The notes: a model not told the origin generated them from the sequence alone. A DNA stretch of 37,294 bases from Candidatus Nanopelagicales bacterium (GCA_017848795.1 JAFIHG010000015.1:1-37294); one strand, 5' to 3'; shown: positions 14,631 to 22,599, counted from the first letter of the stretch. Program-made: numbers and translations.

Positions 14631-16613
14631 GTGAACCCGTCCACCGCGCAGGGTCTGGTGATCGTCGACGAGCTGGTGCGGTGCGGCATCACCGACGTGG
14701 TGCTCTCGCCCGGCAGCCGCAACGCACCGCTCGCCCTCGCACTCGCGGCGGCCGACGCCGCCGGCCGGCTGCGGCTGCACGTGCGGATCGACGAGCGCAG
14801 CGCCGGCTACCTGGCGCTGGGGCTCGCGCTGCGCAGCGGGCAGGCGACACCGGTCGTGACGACCAGCGGGACGGCGGTCGCGAACCTGCTGCCGGCGCTG
14901 ACCGAGGCGTCGTACGCCGGCATCCCGCTGGTCGCCATCACCGCGGACCGGCCCCCGGAACTGCGCGGGATCGGCGCCAACCAGACCATCGACCAGGTCA
15001 AGCTGTTCGCCGGCACCGTGCGGTGGAGCCACGACCTCGGCGTCGCGGAGGCGGCGCCGGGGCAGGTGGCCTACTGGCGCCGCACCATCGACCGCGCGCT
15101 CGACGTCGCGGTGGAGGACGCGACACCGGGGCCGGTGCACCTCAACGTGCCGCTGCGCGCTCCCCTCGTACCGGCCGACGACGACCCGGACTGGGTGGAG
15201 CCGCTCGCGCTCGTGCCGGACGACATCGACCCGGACGACCTGCCGGACCTCGCGCCGCGGACCGTCGACGGGCGACTCTCGCTCTCGGCGGCCGAGCCGC
15301 TGGACGAGGTCCTCGCTCCGGTGCTGGGCGGCGACGCCGGGCTCGCCGCGCTGGCCCTCGCCCTGGGCGGCGACGAGCTCGACCTGTCCGACGAGGACGC
15401 GGACGACGAGGACGAGAACGAGGACGAGCAGGACGCGGAGCTCGGGTACGGGAGCGCCCCCGGCGCCGCGCCGAGCGTGATCCCGACGCGTGGGGTGGTG
15501 CTGGTCGGCCACGACCCGGACCCCGACCATGGCGATGCCGCGATCGCCCTCGCCGAGTCGTGCGGCTGGCCGCTGATCGGCGAGCCCACCGGCAACGCCC
15601 GCAGCGGCGACACCACCCTCACCCACGGCGCGCTGCTGCTGGCCGACGAGCGCTTCGCCGCCGAGCACGTCCCCGACATCGCGGTCGTCGTCGGCACCGT
15701 CGGTCTGGAGCGCAGCGTGCTCGCGCTGCTCGCCCGTACCCCGCTCGTCGTGACGGTCGACCCGCGGGCGGCGGCGCTGCGCCCGGACCCGGCGGGCAAC
15801 ACGACGATCCACGTCTCGGACGTCCCCGAGCCGCCCGAGGACTACCCGGGGTACGACGACGGCTGGCTCGACTCGTGGCTGGCCGCCGACGCGCTCGCCC
15901 AGGCGGCCGTGGAGCGCACCCTCGACGCCACCGACCGGCTCACCGGCCCGGACGTCGCCCGCACGCTGTGGGACCTGCTCGGCGCCGACCACCTGCTGTT
16001 CGTCGCGGCGAGCTGGCCGGTGCGGCACCTGGGCACCTTCGCGCGGGTACGGGACCGGACCGAGGAGCCGCTGGTCATCGGCAACCGCGGGGCCTCGGGC
16101 ATCGACGGGCTCGTCGCGAGCGCCTGGGGCGCGGCACTCGCCCACCAGGCCGAGCAGACCGCCCTGCTGGAGGACGAGACCGGCGCGCTCAGCGTGATGA
16201 CGAGCGAGGGCGGGACCACGTACGCGCTGCTCGGCGACCTGGCGTTCCTGCACGACCACGGCGGGCTGCTCGCCGGCCCCGACGAACCCCGCCCGGACCT
16301 CGTGCTGGTCGTGATGGACAACGACGGGGGCGGGATCTTCAGCCAGCTCGAGCAGGCCGGGCAGCCGCACTTCGAGCGGGTCTTCGGTACGCCGCTCGGG
16401 CTGGACCTGGTCGGCGTCGCGCAGGCGGCGGGAATCCCGGCGCGCCGGGCGAGCGACGTCACGACGCTGGTGCGACAGCTCGAGGAGGCGACCGAGACCG
16501 GGGGCGTGCAGGTGGTCGTCGCGTCCCTCGCCGACCGGGAGGCGGAGGCGGCACTGCTGCGCACCGTGCAGCAGGCGGTGTCGACCGCGCTCGGGGCCGC
16601 GGCCACCGGCTGA
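14631..16613 (+). CDS. menD: SEPHCHC synthase (MenD), with acidic insertion
   Basis: MenD is the thiamine-diphosphate enzyme joining 2-oxoglutarate-derived succinic semialdehyde to isochorismate. The signatures are complete: NPSTAQGLVIVDELVRCGI and LSPGSRNAPLALAL at the N-terminus, RIDERSAGYLALGLA (ThDP-activating Glu), VVTTSGTAVANLLPA, ITADRPPELRGIGANQTIDQ, GNRGASGIDG, and MDNDGGGIFSQLEQ for ThDP/Mg binding. It is 660 residues, well above the usual 550-580. Much of the excess is a variable stretch at about residues 195-285, including a run of almost only Asp and Glu (about 250-272, DNA 15381-15441 built of GAC/GAG triplets). GTG at 14631 is preferred because GGGGAG lies 9 nt upstream and the protein then begins at the normal family start; GTG at 14598 is also in frame. 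Confidence 0.94.
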   Translation: MNPSTAQGLVIVDELVRCGITDVVLSPGSRNAPLALALAAADAAGRLRLHVRIDERSAGYLALGLALRSGQATPVVTTSGTAVANLLPALTEASYAGIPLVAITADRPPELRGIGANQTIDQVKLFAGTVRWSHDLGVAEAAPGQVAYWRRTIDRALDVAVEDATPGPVHLNVPLRAPLVPADDDPDWVEPLALVPDDIDPDDLPDLAPRTVDGRLSLSAAEPLDEVLAPVLGGDAGLAALALALGGDELDLSDEDADDEDENEDEQDAELGYGSAPGAAPSVIPTRGVVLVGHDPDPDHGDAAIALAESCGWPLIGEPTGNARSGDTTLTHGALLLADERFAAEHVPDIAVVVGTVGLERSVLALLARTPLVVTVDPRAAALRPDPAGNTTIHVSDVPEPPEDYPGYDDGWLDSWLAADALAQAAVERTLDATDRLTGPDVARTLWDLLGADHLLFVAASWPVRHLGTFARVRDRTEEPLVIGNRGASGIDGLVASAWGAALAHQAEQTALLEDETGALSVMTSEGGTTYALLGDLAFLHDHGGLLAGPDEPRPDLVLVVMDNDGGGIFSQLEQAGQPHFERVFGTPLGLDLVGVAQAAGIPARRASDVTTLVRQLEEATETGGVQVVVASLADREAEAALLRTVQQAVSTALGAAATG

Positions 16614-16640
16614 GCCGCCGACCACCCGGCGGCACGCCAG

Positions 16641-16666
16641 TATCGCTCGAGGGCGATATCATCGCC
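16641..16666 (+). promoter_or_regulatory. ArsR-type operator overlapping a leaderless -10
   Basis: Two overlapping inverted repeats are visible: TATCGC-6 nt-GCGATA (16641-16658) and GGCGAT-ATC-ATCGCC (16652-16666). They share the half-site GCGAT. TATCAT (16657-16662) fits a -10 element and ends 7 nt before the GTG at 16669, so transcription probably starts at the regulator's first codon. A repressor bound here would cover the promoter, fitting metal-relieved autoregulation of the regulator-pump pair. Confidence 0.6.
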
Positions 16667-16668
16667 GG

Positions 16669-17088
16669 GTGGCGATGACTGCGGCCGAGCCCGCGACCCT
16701 GGACGATGCGGCGACTGCCGCGTACGCGCACCTCTTCCAAGGACTCGCCGACCCGACCCGCCTGGTGCTGCTGCAGCACCTGGCCTCCGGCGAGCACCGC
16801 GTCCGCGACCTGGTCGAGCACATCGGCTTCGCGCAGTCGACGGTCAGCAAGCACCTGGCCTTCCTGCTGGAGTGCCGGCTGGTCGCCGTACGGCCCGACG
16901 GGCGCTCCTCCTGGTACTCGCTCGCCGAGCCCGTCCTGCTGGGATCGCTGATCGCCTCCGCCGAGGCGCTGCTCGACGCGACCGGCACCCGCCGCGTGCT
17001 CTGTTCCCACCTGCGCCACCCGGTCGCTGCGGCACCGGACGTGACAGCCGCGCCGGTCGCGGCAGCGCCCGGAACGGGTGAGGGCTGA
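16669..17088 (+). CDS. ArsR/SmtB family metal-responsive repressor
   Basis: The 139-residue protein carries an ArsR winged helix: FQGLADPTRLVLLQHLASGEHRVRDLVEHIG, then the recognition helix FAQSTVSKHLAFLLECRLVAVRPDGRSSWYSL. Such dimers leave DNA on binding metal. Possible ligands are the Cys in LLECRL after the recognition helix and the Cys-His-His cluster VLCSHLRHP near residue 110; the first position resembles one Cys of the cadmium/lead sensor CmtR. The metal cannot be assigned. GTG at 16669 matches the -10 spacing; ATG at 16675 is an alternative. Its TGA overlaps the pump ATG by one base (TGATG), so the two are co-translated, and the pump is the obvious target. Confidence 0.9.
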   Translation: MAMTAAEPATLDDAATAAYAHLFQGLADPTRLVLLQHLASGEHRVRDLVEHIGFAQSTVSKHLAFLLECRLVAVRPDGRSSWYSLAEPVLLGSLIASAEALLDATGTRRVLCSHLRHPVAAAPDVTAAPVAAAPGTGEG

Positions 17089-18029
17089 TGGGCGCGGGAC
17101 ACAGCCACGGCCCGGCGCCGGGCGACGTCGGGCACCCCGGGGACCACCGCCGCACGCTCGCTATCGCGTTCGCCATCACGATGGCGATCGTCTTCGCGCA
17201 GGCGTTCGGCGCCTGGCTGACCGGCAGCCTCGCGCTGCTGACCGACACCGCGCACGCCCTGACCGACGCGTCCGGGCTGCTCGTCGCACTCGTCGCCGGG
17301 ACGCTGATGCTGCGGCCCGCGTCCTCCCGGCGCACCTGGGGCTTTCGCCGCATCGAGGTGCTCGCGGCCCTTGGCCAGGCGACGCTGCTGCTGGGCGTCG
17401 GTGCGTACGCCGCCATCGAGGGTGTCCGGCGGCTCTTCGAACCGCCCGAGGTGCCCGCCGGCGAGCTGCTGATCTTCGGTGTCGTCGGCCTCGTCGCGAA
17501 CCTCGCCGCCATCGCCGTCCTCGCCTCCAGCCGGAGCGCGAACTTCAACATGCGCGCGGCGTTCCTCGAGGTGCTCAACGACGCGCTCGGTTCGCTCGGG
17601 GTCATCGTCGCCGCGATCGTCATTGCCACCACGGGGTTCGAGCGTGCGGACGCGATCGCGGGCCTGTTCATCGCCGCGCTGATCGTGCCGCGCGCCTTCC
17701 GGCTCATGCGGGAGACCTCGCGCGTACTGATGGAGTTCACCCCGGAAGGCCTGGACCTGGACGAGGTACGCCGCCACCTGCTCGCCCTGGACCACGTGCG
17801 CGACGTGCACGACCTGCACGCGTCGACGGTCGCGACCGGGCTGCCGATCCTGACCGCCCACGTCGTCGTCGACGACGAGTGCTTCACCGACGGCCACGCC
17901 GCGGAGATCCTGGCGCACGTCAAGGACTGCGTCGCCTCGCACTTCCCGGTCGCGATCCACCACTCGACGTTCCAGATCGAGACCGAGAGCGTGAGCCGCC
18001 ACGAGCCGGACTCGCTCAAGCACGACTGA
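17088..18029 (+). CDS. cation diffusion facilitator family metal efflux transporter
   Basis: This 313-residue CDF antiporter exports divalent metal, probably Zn or a related ion, in exchange for protons. A His-rich N-terminus (MGAGHSHG...HPGDH) precedes six membrane helices (about 25-200). The helix 2 metal site reads LTDTAHALTDASG, giving the DxxHxxxD pattern. The helix 5 site reads LEVLNDALGS, so the usual His of HxxxD is Glu (ExxxD). The C-terminal cytoplasmic domain (about 215-300) has conserved His/Asp positions (VRDVHDLHAST, TAHVVVDDE, HHSTFQIE). It is translationally coupled to the ArsR-type repressor, so it is probably metal-induced. Confidence 0.92.
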   Translation: MGAGHSHGPAPGDVGHPGDHRRTLAIAFAITMAIVFAQAFGAWLTGSLALLTDTAHALTDASGLLVALVAGTLMLRPASSRRTWGFRRIEVLAALGQATLLLGVGAYAAIEGVRRLFEPPEVPAGELLIFGVVGLVANLAAIAVLASSRSANFNMRAAFLEVLNDALGSLGVIVAAIVIATTGFERADAIAGLFIAALIVPRAFRLMRETSRVLMEFTPEGLDLDEVRRHLLALDHVRDVHDLHASTVATGLPILTAHVVVDDECFTDGHAAEILAHVKDCVASHFPVAIHHSTFQIETESVSRHEPDSLKHD

Positions 18030-18044
18030 CCGCCGGTACGCGCC

Positions 18045-19352
18045 TCAGTCGGGCTCGAGGGCGTCGCGCATCGCGACGAGCTTGGCCTGGGACTCGGCGA
18101 GCTCGGTCGCCGGTTCGGAGCCGGCGACGATGCCGCACCCGGCGTAGAGCCGGATGCTCCCGCCCTCCAGCTGGCCGCACCGCAGCGCGATGCCGAGCTC
18201 GCCGTCACCGCGCGCGTCGGTCCAGCCGACCGGTCCGGCGTAGCGCCCGCGGGCCATGCCCTCCAGCTCGCGGATCACCGTGAACGCCCGCTCGGTGGGC
18301 GTCCCGCAGACGGCGGCCGTCGGGTGCAGCGAGGCGGCCAGCGCGAGCACCGGCGCACCGTCCACGAGCTGGCCGGTGACGTCGGTGGCCAGGTGCTGGA
18401 CGTTGGCCAGGCGCAGCAGCGACGGCGCTTCCGGCACGCTCAGGTCGGTGCAGTGCACGGTCAGCGCGGCGGCCACCGACTGCACCGCGTACTCGTGCTC
18501 GGCGTGGTCCTTGGCGGAGGCGAGCAGCGCCGACGCGAGCGAGGCGTCGTCGTCCCGGTCGGCGGAGCGGCGCATGGTGCCCGCGAGGACGCGCGAGGTG
18601 ACCTCGCTGCCGGTCCGCCGTACCAGCAGCTCCGGCGTCGCGCCGACCAGGCCCGCGACGACGTAGGTCCAGCACGAGGGGTACGCCGCGGCGAGCCGGG
18701 TGAGCAGCCGGCGCACGTCGAGGTGGGGGCCGCTCGCCACGATGTCGCGGGCGAGCACGACCTTGTCCAGCTCGCCGGCCTCGATCCGGCGTACCGCCTC
18801 GGCGACCGCGCCCTGCCACTGCGGCGCCGTGAGGCTGCCCTCGGCCCAGCGCACCGAGCCGTGGACGGCGGGGCGCGGGCGGGCCACGGCTCCGGTGCGG
18901 ACCCGGCGCAGCAGCTCCCGCGCCCGGCGCGGCTCGGCCGCGGTGACCGTCGCCCAGGCCCGGCCGTCGCGCACCGCCAGCAGCACCTCGGGCACCACCA
19001 CGACGGACGCCGCGGTGCTCTGCGGGTCGAAGGCGAACGAGCAGAACGCGACCGGGCCGCTGGCCGGTGCGCCGACCTCGTCCTGCACCGCCGCCCGCGC
19101 GCACCACTGCGACCACCAGCGCTGGGCGCGGCTGAAGCGCTCCGGGCCGCTCACCTCGAGCCGCGCCGCCTCGCCCCAACCCACCAGGCCGGACTGGGCG
19201 TCCGTGCCGCCGCTGACCCAGGCGCCGGACGGCTCCTGCGCGAGCCCGGCCAGCAGCGACCCGACCTCGTCCGGCGGGAGCTCCACGGTGCGTACGGTCG
19301 TCCACGCCGGTCGCGACGCGCCCGCCGACGTGGTCGACGGGGCGGAGGTCAC
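18045..19352 (-). CDS. menF: isochorismate synthase
   Basis: This chorismate-binding enzyme converts chorismate to isochorismate, the entry step of menaquinone synthesis. Family motifs in the C-terminal two thirds: GELDKVVLARDI, LVGATPELLVRR, VLAGTMRRSADRDDD, KDHAEHEYAV, LHPTAAVCGTPTERA, RGRYAGPVGW and YAGCGIVAGSEPATE, supplying the Mg-binding Glu residues and catalytic Lys/Glu. At 435 residues it is normal for the MenF/EntC/DhbC group. No siderophore genes are near, and men genes flank it, so a menaquinone role is much more likely than siderophore synthesis. The GTG start lies 7 nt from a TAGCCT hexamer, suggesting a leaderless mRNA. It diverges from menJ. Confidence 0.92.
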   Translation of the reverse strand: MTSAPSTTSAGASRPAWTTVRTVELPPDEVGSLLAGLAQEPSGAWVSGGTDAQSGLVGWGEAARLEVSGPERFSRAQRWWSQWCARAAVQDEVGAPASGPVAFCSFAFDPQSTAASVVVVPEVLLAVRDGRAWATVTAAEPRRARELLRRVRTGAVARPRPAVHGSVRWAEGSLTAPQWQGAVAEAVRRIEAGELDKVVLARDIVASGPHLDVRRLLTRLAAAYPSCWTYVVAGLVGATPELLVRRTGSEVTSRVLAGTMRRSADRDDDASLASALLASAKDHAEHEYAVQSVAAALTVHCTDLSVPEAPSLLRLANVQHLATDVTGQLVDGAPVLALAASLHPTAAVCGTPTERAFTVIRELEGMARGRYAGPVGWTDARGDGELGIALRCGQLEGGSIRLYAGCGIVAGSEPATELAESQAKLVAMRDALEPD

Positions 19353-19358
19353 CGGCTC

Positions 19359-19364
19359 AGGCTA
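19359..19364 (-). promoter_or_regulatory. -10-like hexamer for leaderless menF
   Basis: On the minus strand TAGCCT ends 7 nt before the menF GTG at 19352. This TANNNT placement puts the transcription start at the start codon. No Shine-Dalgarno or -35 is visible. Confidence 0.45.
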
Positions 19365-19453
19365 GCCACCCGGATGCGCCGCGGCGCGCCGCGTGGTCCG
19401 GGCCGGCGGTCGCTGATCCTCCCGGGCCCGACGCGGGGACCCGACGCAGGCGG

Positions 19454-19459
19454 TAGGCT
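19454..19459 (+). promoter_or_regulatory. -10-like hexamer for menJ-nuo
   Basis: TAGGCT fits TANNNT and would start transcription near 19466, so the Rex operator (19471-19486) would cover the first transcribed bases. No -35 match is seen 16-18 nt upstream. The call rests on the pattern and its position next to the operator. Confidence 0.35.
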
Positions 19460-19470
19460 ACCGGCAGGTT

Positions 19471-19486
19471 CGTGAAGGAATTCACA
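19471..19486 (+). promoter_or_regulatory. Rex operator (ROP site)
   Basis: CGTGAAGGAATTCACA matches the 16-bp Rex consensus from Streptomyces (TGTGAACNNNTTCACA) with the TTCACA half perfect and the other half CGTGAA, one mismatch. The inner C after GTGAA is G here. It is the only such site I found between genes in the window. It lies between the proposed -10 and the menJ start, where bound Rex would block transcription of menJ and probably the nuo genes. Rex control of nuo is established in Streptomyces. Confidence 0.8.
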
Positions 19487-19534
19487 AGCGCACCAGCAGA
19501 TCCGGTCCCCCAGTCCCAGCGAGGTCCGAGCACC

Positions 19535-20791
19535 GTGGTCGTCCACGCTCCGTACGACGCCGACGTGATCGTCGTCGGCGCCGGTCCGGGCGGCAGCGCC
19601 GCCGCCTACCACCTGGCGCAGCAGGGCCTGGACGTCCTCGCCCTCGAGAAGACCACCTACCCGCGCGAGAAGGTCTGCGGCGACGGGTTGACGCCACGCG
19701 CGGTCAAGGCGCTCGTCGGCATGGGCATCGACACCACACCGGCGAGCGGCTGGGCGCGCAACCGCGGGCTGCGCATCATCGGCGGCGGGCACCTGCTGCA
19801 CATGGACTGGCCCGACCTCTCCACCTTCCCGGGGTACGGGCTGACACGCACCCGCAAGGACTTCGACAGCGTGCTCGCCGAGCGTGCCGGCGCCGTCGGC
19901 GCCCGCGTGCAGCAGGGCACCGCGGTCACCGGCCCGGTCCGCGACGACCGCACCGGGCGCATCGTCGGGGTGGAGGCCAAGTACGAGGGGCGCACGGTCA
20001 CCTACCGGGCGCCGCTGGTGGTCGCCGCAGACGGCAACAGCAGCCGGCTCTCCACCCGGTCCGGACGCCCGCGCCGCGAGGACCGCCCGATGGGGGTCGC
20101 GGTCCGCACGTACTACCGCAGCCCGCTAAGCGACGACGAGTGGCTCGAGAGCCACCTCGAGCTGTGGGACGAGGGCCGGTTGCTCCCCGGCTACGGCTGG
20201 GTGTTTCCGCTCGGTGACGGGACGGTCAACGTCGGGCTCGGCATCCTCGACAGCAGCCCGGCGTTCGGCAAGGTCGACTACAAGGCGCTGCTCACCCGCT
20301 GGGTGGCCGGGCTGGCCGAGAAGTACGAGTTCACCGAGCCGATCGAACCGGTACGCGGCGCCGCGCTGCCGATGGCGTTCAACCGTCGGCCGCACTACGC
20401 CGACGGGATGCTGCTGATCGGCGACGCCGCCGGCATGGTGAACCCGTTCAACGGCGAGGGCATCGCCTACGCGATGGAGTCGGCGCAGATGGCGGCGCAG
20501 GTGATCGGGCAGGCGCTGGCCCGCCCGACGCCGTACACCCGGGAGAAGGCGCTCGCCGACTACCCGCGCTTGCTGCGCGAGGAGTACGGCGGCTACTACA
20601 CCCTCGGGCGCATCTTCGTGAAGCTCATCGGGCACCCGGAGGTGATGCGGCTGTGCGTGACCCGCGGGCTGCCGCACCCCTGGCTGATGAAGGTGACGAT
20701 GACCCTGCTCTCCAACCTGCGCGACCCGCGGGGCGGGGACGCCGTGGACCGGCTCGTCAACACCCTCGCGAGAGTCGCCCCCGCCGCCTGA
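19535..20791 (+). CDS. menJ: geranylgeranyl reductase family FAD enzyme, likely menaquinone reductase MenJ
   Basis: DADVIVVGAGPGGSAAAYHLAQQG is the N-terminal FAD Rossmann motif, EKVCGDGLTPRAV the conserved CGDG substrate segment, and LLIGDAAGMVNPFNGEGI the second FAD motif (GD). The mycobacterial relative MenJ saturates one isoprene unit of menaquinone; geranylgeranyl reductases of lipid synthesis are close relatives. Position directly before nuoA and among men genes favours the quinone role. GTG at 19535 (418 residues) is preferred, with GAGG about 10 nt upstream and the Rossmann motif beginning at residue 8. The longest frame starts at GTG 19472, but that lies inside the Rex operator and would add a 21-residue tail unlike the family. 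A 60-nt gap separates it from nuoA. Confidence 0.88.
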   Translation: MVVHAPYDADVIVVGAGPGGSAAAYHLAQQGLDVLALEKTTYPREKVCGDGLTPRAVKALVGMGIDTTPASGWARNRGLRIIGGGHLLHMDWPDLSTFPGYGLTRTRKDFDSVLAERAGAVGARVQQGTAVTGPVRDDRTGRIVGVEAKYEGRTVTYRAPLVVAADGNSSRLSTRSGRPRREDRPMGVAVRTYYRSPLSDDEWLESHLELWDEGRLLPGYGWVFPLGDGTVNVGLGILDSSPAFGKVDYKALLTRWVAGLAEKYEFTEPIEPVRGAALPMAFNRRPHYADGMLLIGDAAGMVNPFNGEGIAYAMESAQMAAQVIGQALARPTPYTREKALADYPRLLREEYGGYYTLGRIFVKLIGHPEVMRLCVTRGLPHPWLMKVTMTLLSNLRDPRGGDAVDRLVNTLARVAPAA

Positions 20792-20811
20792 GAAGCCCGC
20801 CGCGCACCGCC

Positions 20812-20846
20812 TAGCATCGACGACTGCAGGAGCCGTCAGGAAGGAG
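20812..20846 (+). promoter_or_regulatory. possible internal promoter and strong ribosome-binding site before nuoA
   Basis: TAGCAT (20812-20817) could be a -10 element giving transcription from about 20824. AGGAAGGAG (20838-20846) is a near-ideal ribosome-binding site 5 nt before the nuoA GTG and decides that start. No -35 is visible, so the promoter part is weak; the ribosome-binding site is clear. Confidence 0.4.
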
Positions 20847-20851
20847 ACACC

Positions 20852-21217
20852 GTGGGTGAGGTCTACCTGCCGATCCTGATCCTCTTGGCGCTGGGTGCCG
20901 CGTTCGCCGCGTTCTCGGTGACGGCGCCGCTGCTGATCGGGCCGCGCAAGTACAACCGCGCGCTGCTGGACTCCTACGAGTGCGGCATCGACCCGACCCC
21001 CCAACCGGTCGGGGGCGGGCGGTTCCCCGTCAAGTACTACCTGACGGCGATGCTGTTCATCGTGTTCGACATCGAGATCGTGTTCCTCTACCCGTTCGCT
21101 GTCGCCTTCGACCAGTTGCGGCTGTTCGGGCTGATCGAGATGGTGCTGTTCATCGTGACGCTGCTGGTCGTGTACGGCTACGTGTGGCGGCGAGGGGGGC
21201 TCGAGTGGGACTACTGA
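20852..21217 (+). CDS. nuoA: NADH-quinone oxidoreductase subunit A
   Basis: This is a membrane subunit of respiratory complex I at the junction between the peripheral and membrane arms. It has three predicted helices (about residues 5-28, 62-84, 92-112). The loop after helix 1 carries LLDSYECGIDP with the conserved Cys-Gly of the flexible TMH1-2 loop near the quinone site, and helix 2 carries FDIEIVFLYPFA with the conserved acidic pair. The 121-residue length is normal. It is the first gene of a complete nuoA-N operon. Confidence 0.96.
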   Translation: MGEVYLPILILLALGAAFAAFSVTAPLLIGPRKYNRALLDSYECGIDPTPQPVGGGRFPVKYYLTAMLFIVFDIEIVFLYPFAVAFDQLRLFGLIEMVLFIVTLLVVYGYVWRRGGLEWDY

Positions 21218-21238
21218 GCGGGAACGAGGGCGTACGTC

Positions 21239-21793
21239 ATGGGTCTTGAGGAGAAGCTCCCCTCCGGGATCCTGCTGACCACGGTCGAGAAGGTCGCCGG
21301 GTACGGCCGGGCCGGCTCGCTGTGGCCCGCGACCTTCGGGCTGGCCTGCTGCTCGATCGAGATGATGGCTGTGGGCGCAGGACGTTTCGACAGCGCCCGG
21401 TTCGGCATGGAGATCTTCCGTGCCTCCCCACGCCAGGCCGACCTGATGATCGTCGCCGGTCGGGTGAGCCAGAAGATGGCACCGGTGCTGCGGCAGATCT
21501 ACGACCAGATGCCGAGCCCGAAATGGGTGCTGTCGATGGGCGTGTGCGCCAGCAGCGGCGGGATGTTCAACAACTATGCGCTGGTGCAGGGCGTCGACCA
21601 CATCGTCCCGGTCGACATGTACCTGCCCGGCTGCCCCCCGCGCCCGGAGATGCTGCTCGACGCGTTCATCCAGCTGCACAAGAAGATCCGCGCGACCAAG
21701 CTCGGGGCGAACCGGGAGGCGGAGATCACCGAGCAGGAGGACGAAGCGCTGGCGACGCCTCCCACGCACGCGATGAAGGGGCTGCTGCGGTGA
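21239..21793 (+). CDS. nuoB: NADH-quinone oxidoreductase subunit B
   Basis: NuoB carries the terminal Fe-S cluster N2, which hands electrons to quinone. The four ligands are visible: adjacent C37-C38 in [11 protein letters not shown]103 in [13 protein letters not shown], and C132 in [12 protein letters not shown]. The 184-residue length is normal, with a short charged tail. It starts 21 nt after nuoA behind GAGGG, and its TGA overlaps the nuoC GTG (GTGA). Confidence 0.97.
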   Translation: MGLEEKLPSGILLTTVEKVAGYGRAGSLWPATFGLACCSIEMMAVGAGRFDSARFGMEIFRASPRQADLMIVAGRVSQKMAPVLRQIYDQMPSPKWVLSMGVCASSGGMFNNYALVQGVDHIVPVDMYLPGCPPRPEMLLDAFIQLHKKIRATKLGANREAEITEQEDEALATPPTHAMKGLLR

Positions 21794-22599
21794 CGACGCC
21801 CACGCCCGACTCCAAGCCTGGCGAGAAGCTCGCGGCCGCGACCGCCGGCGTCGACCCCGGCGCGCAGGAGCACGAGACCGGCACCGAGGTGCTCGTGCCC
21901 ACCGATGCCGAGCTCGTACCGCCGGGAACCCCGGTGATCCCCGTGGTCGAGGTGCGCCGCGGCATGTTCGGGGTGCACGGCACCGGCGACACCTCCGGCT
22001 ACGGCGGCGTGGTACGCCCGGTCGCCTTGCCGGCCCCCACCCCGCGGCCGTACGGCGGCTGGTTCGACGCCGCGACCGACGAGCTCGCGCTCGCGCTGCC
22101 GGACGCCGAGGGCATCTCGTACGACGACGCCGTCGAGGCGGTCGTCGTGGACCGCGGCGAGCTGACCTACCACGTGCGGCGCGAGCACCTGCTGGCGTTC
22201 GTGCGCCGGCTGCGCGACGAGCCTGCGTTGCGCTTCGAGCTGTGCCTCGGCGTCACCGGCGTGCACTTCCCCCACATGACCGGCCGCGAGCTGCACGCCT
22301 GCTACAGCTTCCTGTCCATCACGCACAACCGCCGGGTACGCGTGACCGTCTCGATCCCCGACGCCGACCCGCACCTGCCGAGCATCGTCGAGGTCTACCC
22401 CGCCAACGACTGGCACGAGCGCGAGGCGTGGGACATGTTCGGGATGATCTTCGACGGGCACCCGGCCCTGACCCGCATCCTGATGCCCGACGACTGGCCG
22501 GGACACCCGCAGCGCAAGGACTACCCGCTCGGCGGCATCCCGGTGGAGTACAAGGGCGCGACGATCCCCGCGCCCGACAACCGGAGGTCGTACTCATGA
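21790..22599 (+). CDS. nuoC: NADH-quinone oxidoreductase subunit C
   Basis: This is a peripheral-arm subunit (30-kDa homologue) that scaffolds NuoB and NuoD. The family signature is near the C-terminus: [21 protein letters not shown] and then [19 protein letters not shown]. At 269 residues it is long because of an N-terminal extension of about 85 residues rich in Ala, Pro and Glu, with a [22 protein letters not shown] segment typical of actinobacterial NuoC. It overlaps both neighbours by 4 nt (GTGA with nuoB, ATGA with nuoD). It is separate from nuoD, unlike the fused nuoCD of enterobacteria. Confidence 0.95.
   Translation: MTTPTPDSKPGEKLAAATAGVDPGAQEHETGTEVLVPTDAELVPPGTPVIPVVEVRRGMFGVHGTGDTSGYGGVVRPVALPAPTPRPYGGWFDAATDELALALPDAEGISYDDAVEAVVVDRGELTYHVRREHLLAFVRRLRDEPALRFELCLGVTGVHFPHMTGRELHACYSFLSITHNRRVRVTVSIPDADPHLPSIVEVYPANDWHEREAWDMFGMIFDGHPALTRILMPDDWPGHPQRKDYPLGGIPVEYKGATIPAPDNRRSYS

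Noticed and set aside
13524-16625. A 1033-codon minus-strand frame opposite menC-menD
   Set aside because: Low-complexity Arg/Gly/Val-rich translation, no recognisable motif, and the opposite strand encodes two conserved enzymes.
19472-19534. An upstream GTG start for menJ at 19472
   Set aside because: It falls inside the Rex operator, has no ribosome-binding site, and adds a tail without family similarity; GTG 19535 fits better.
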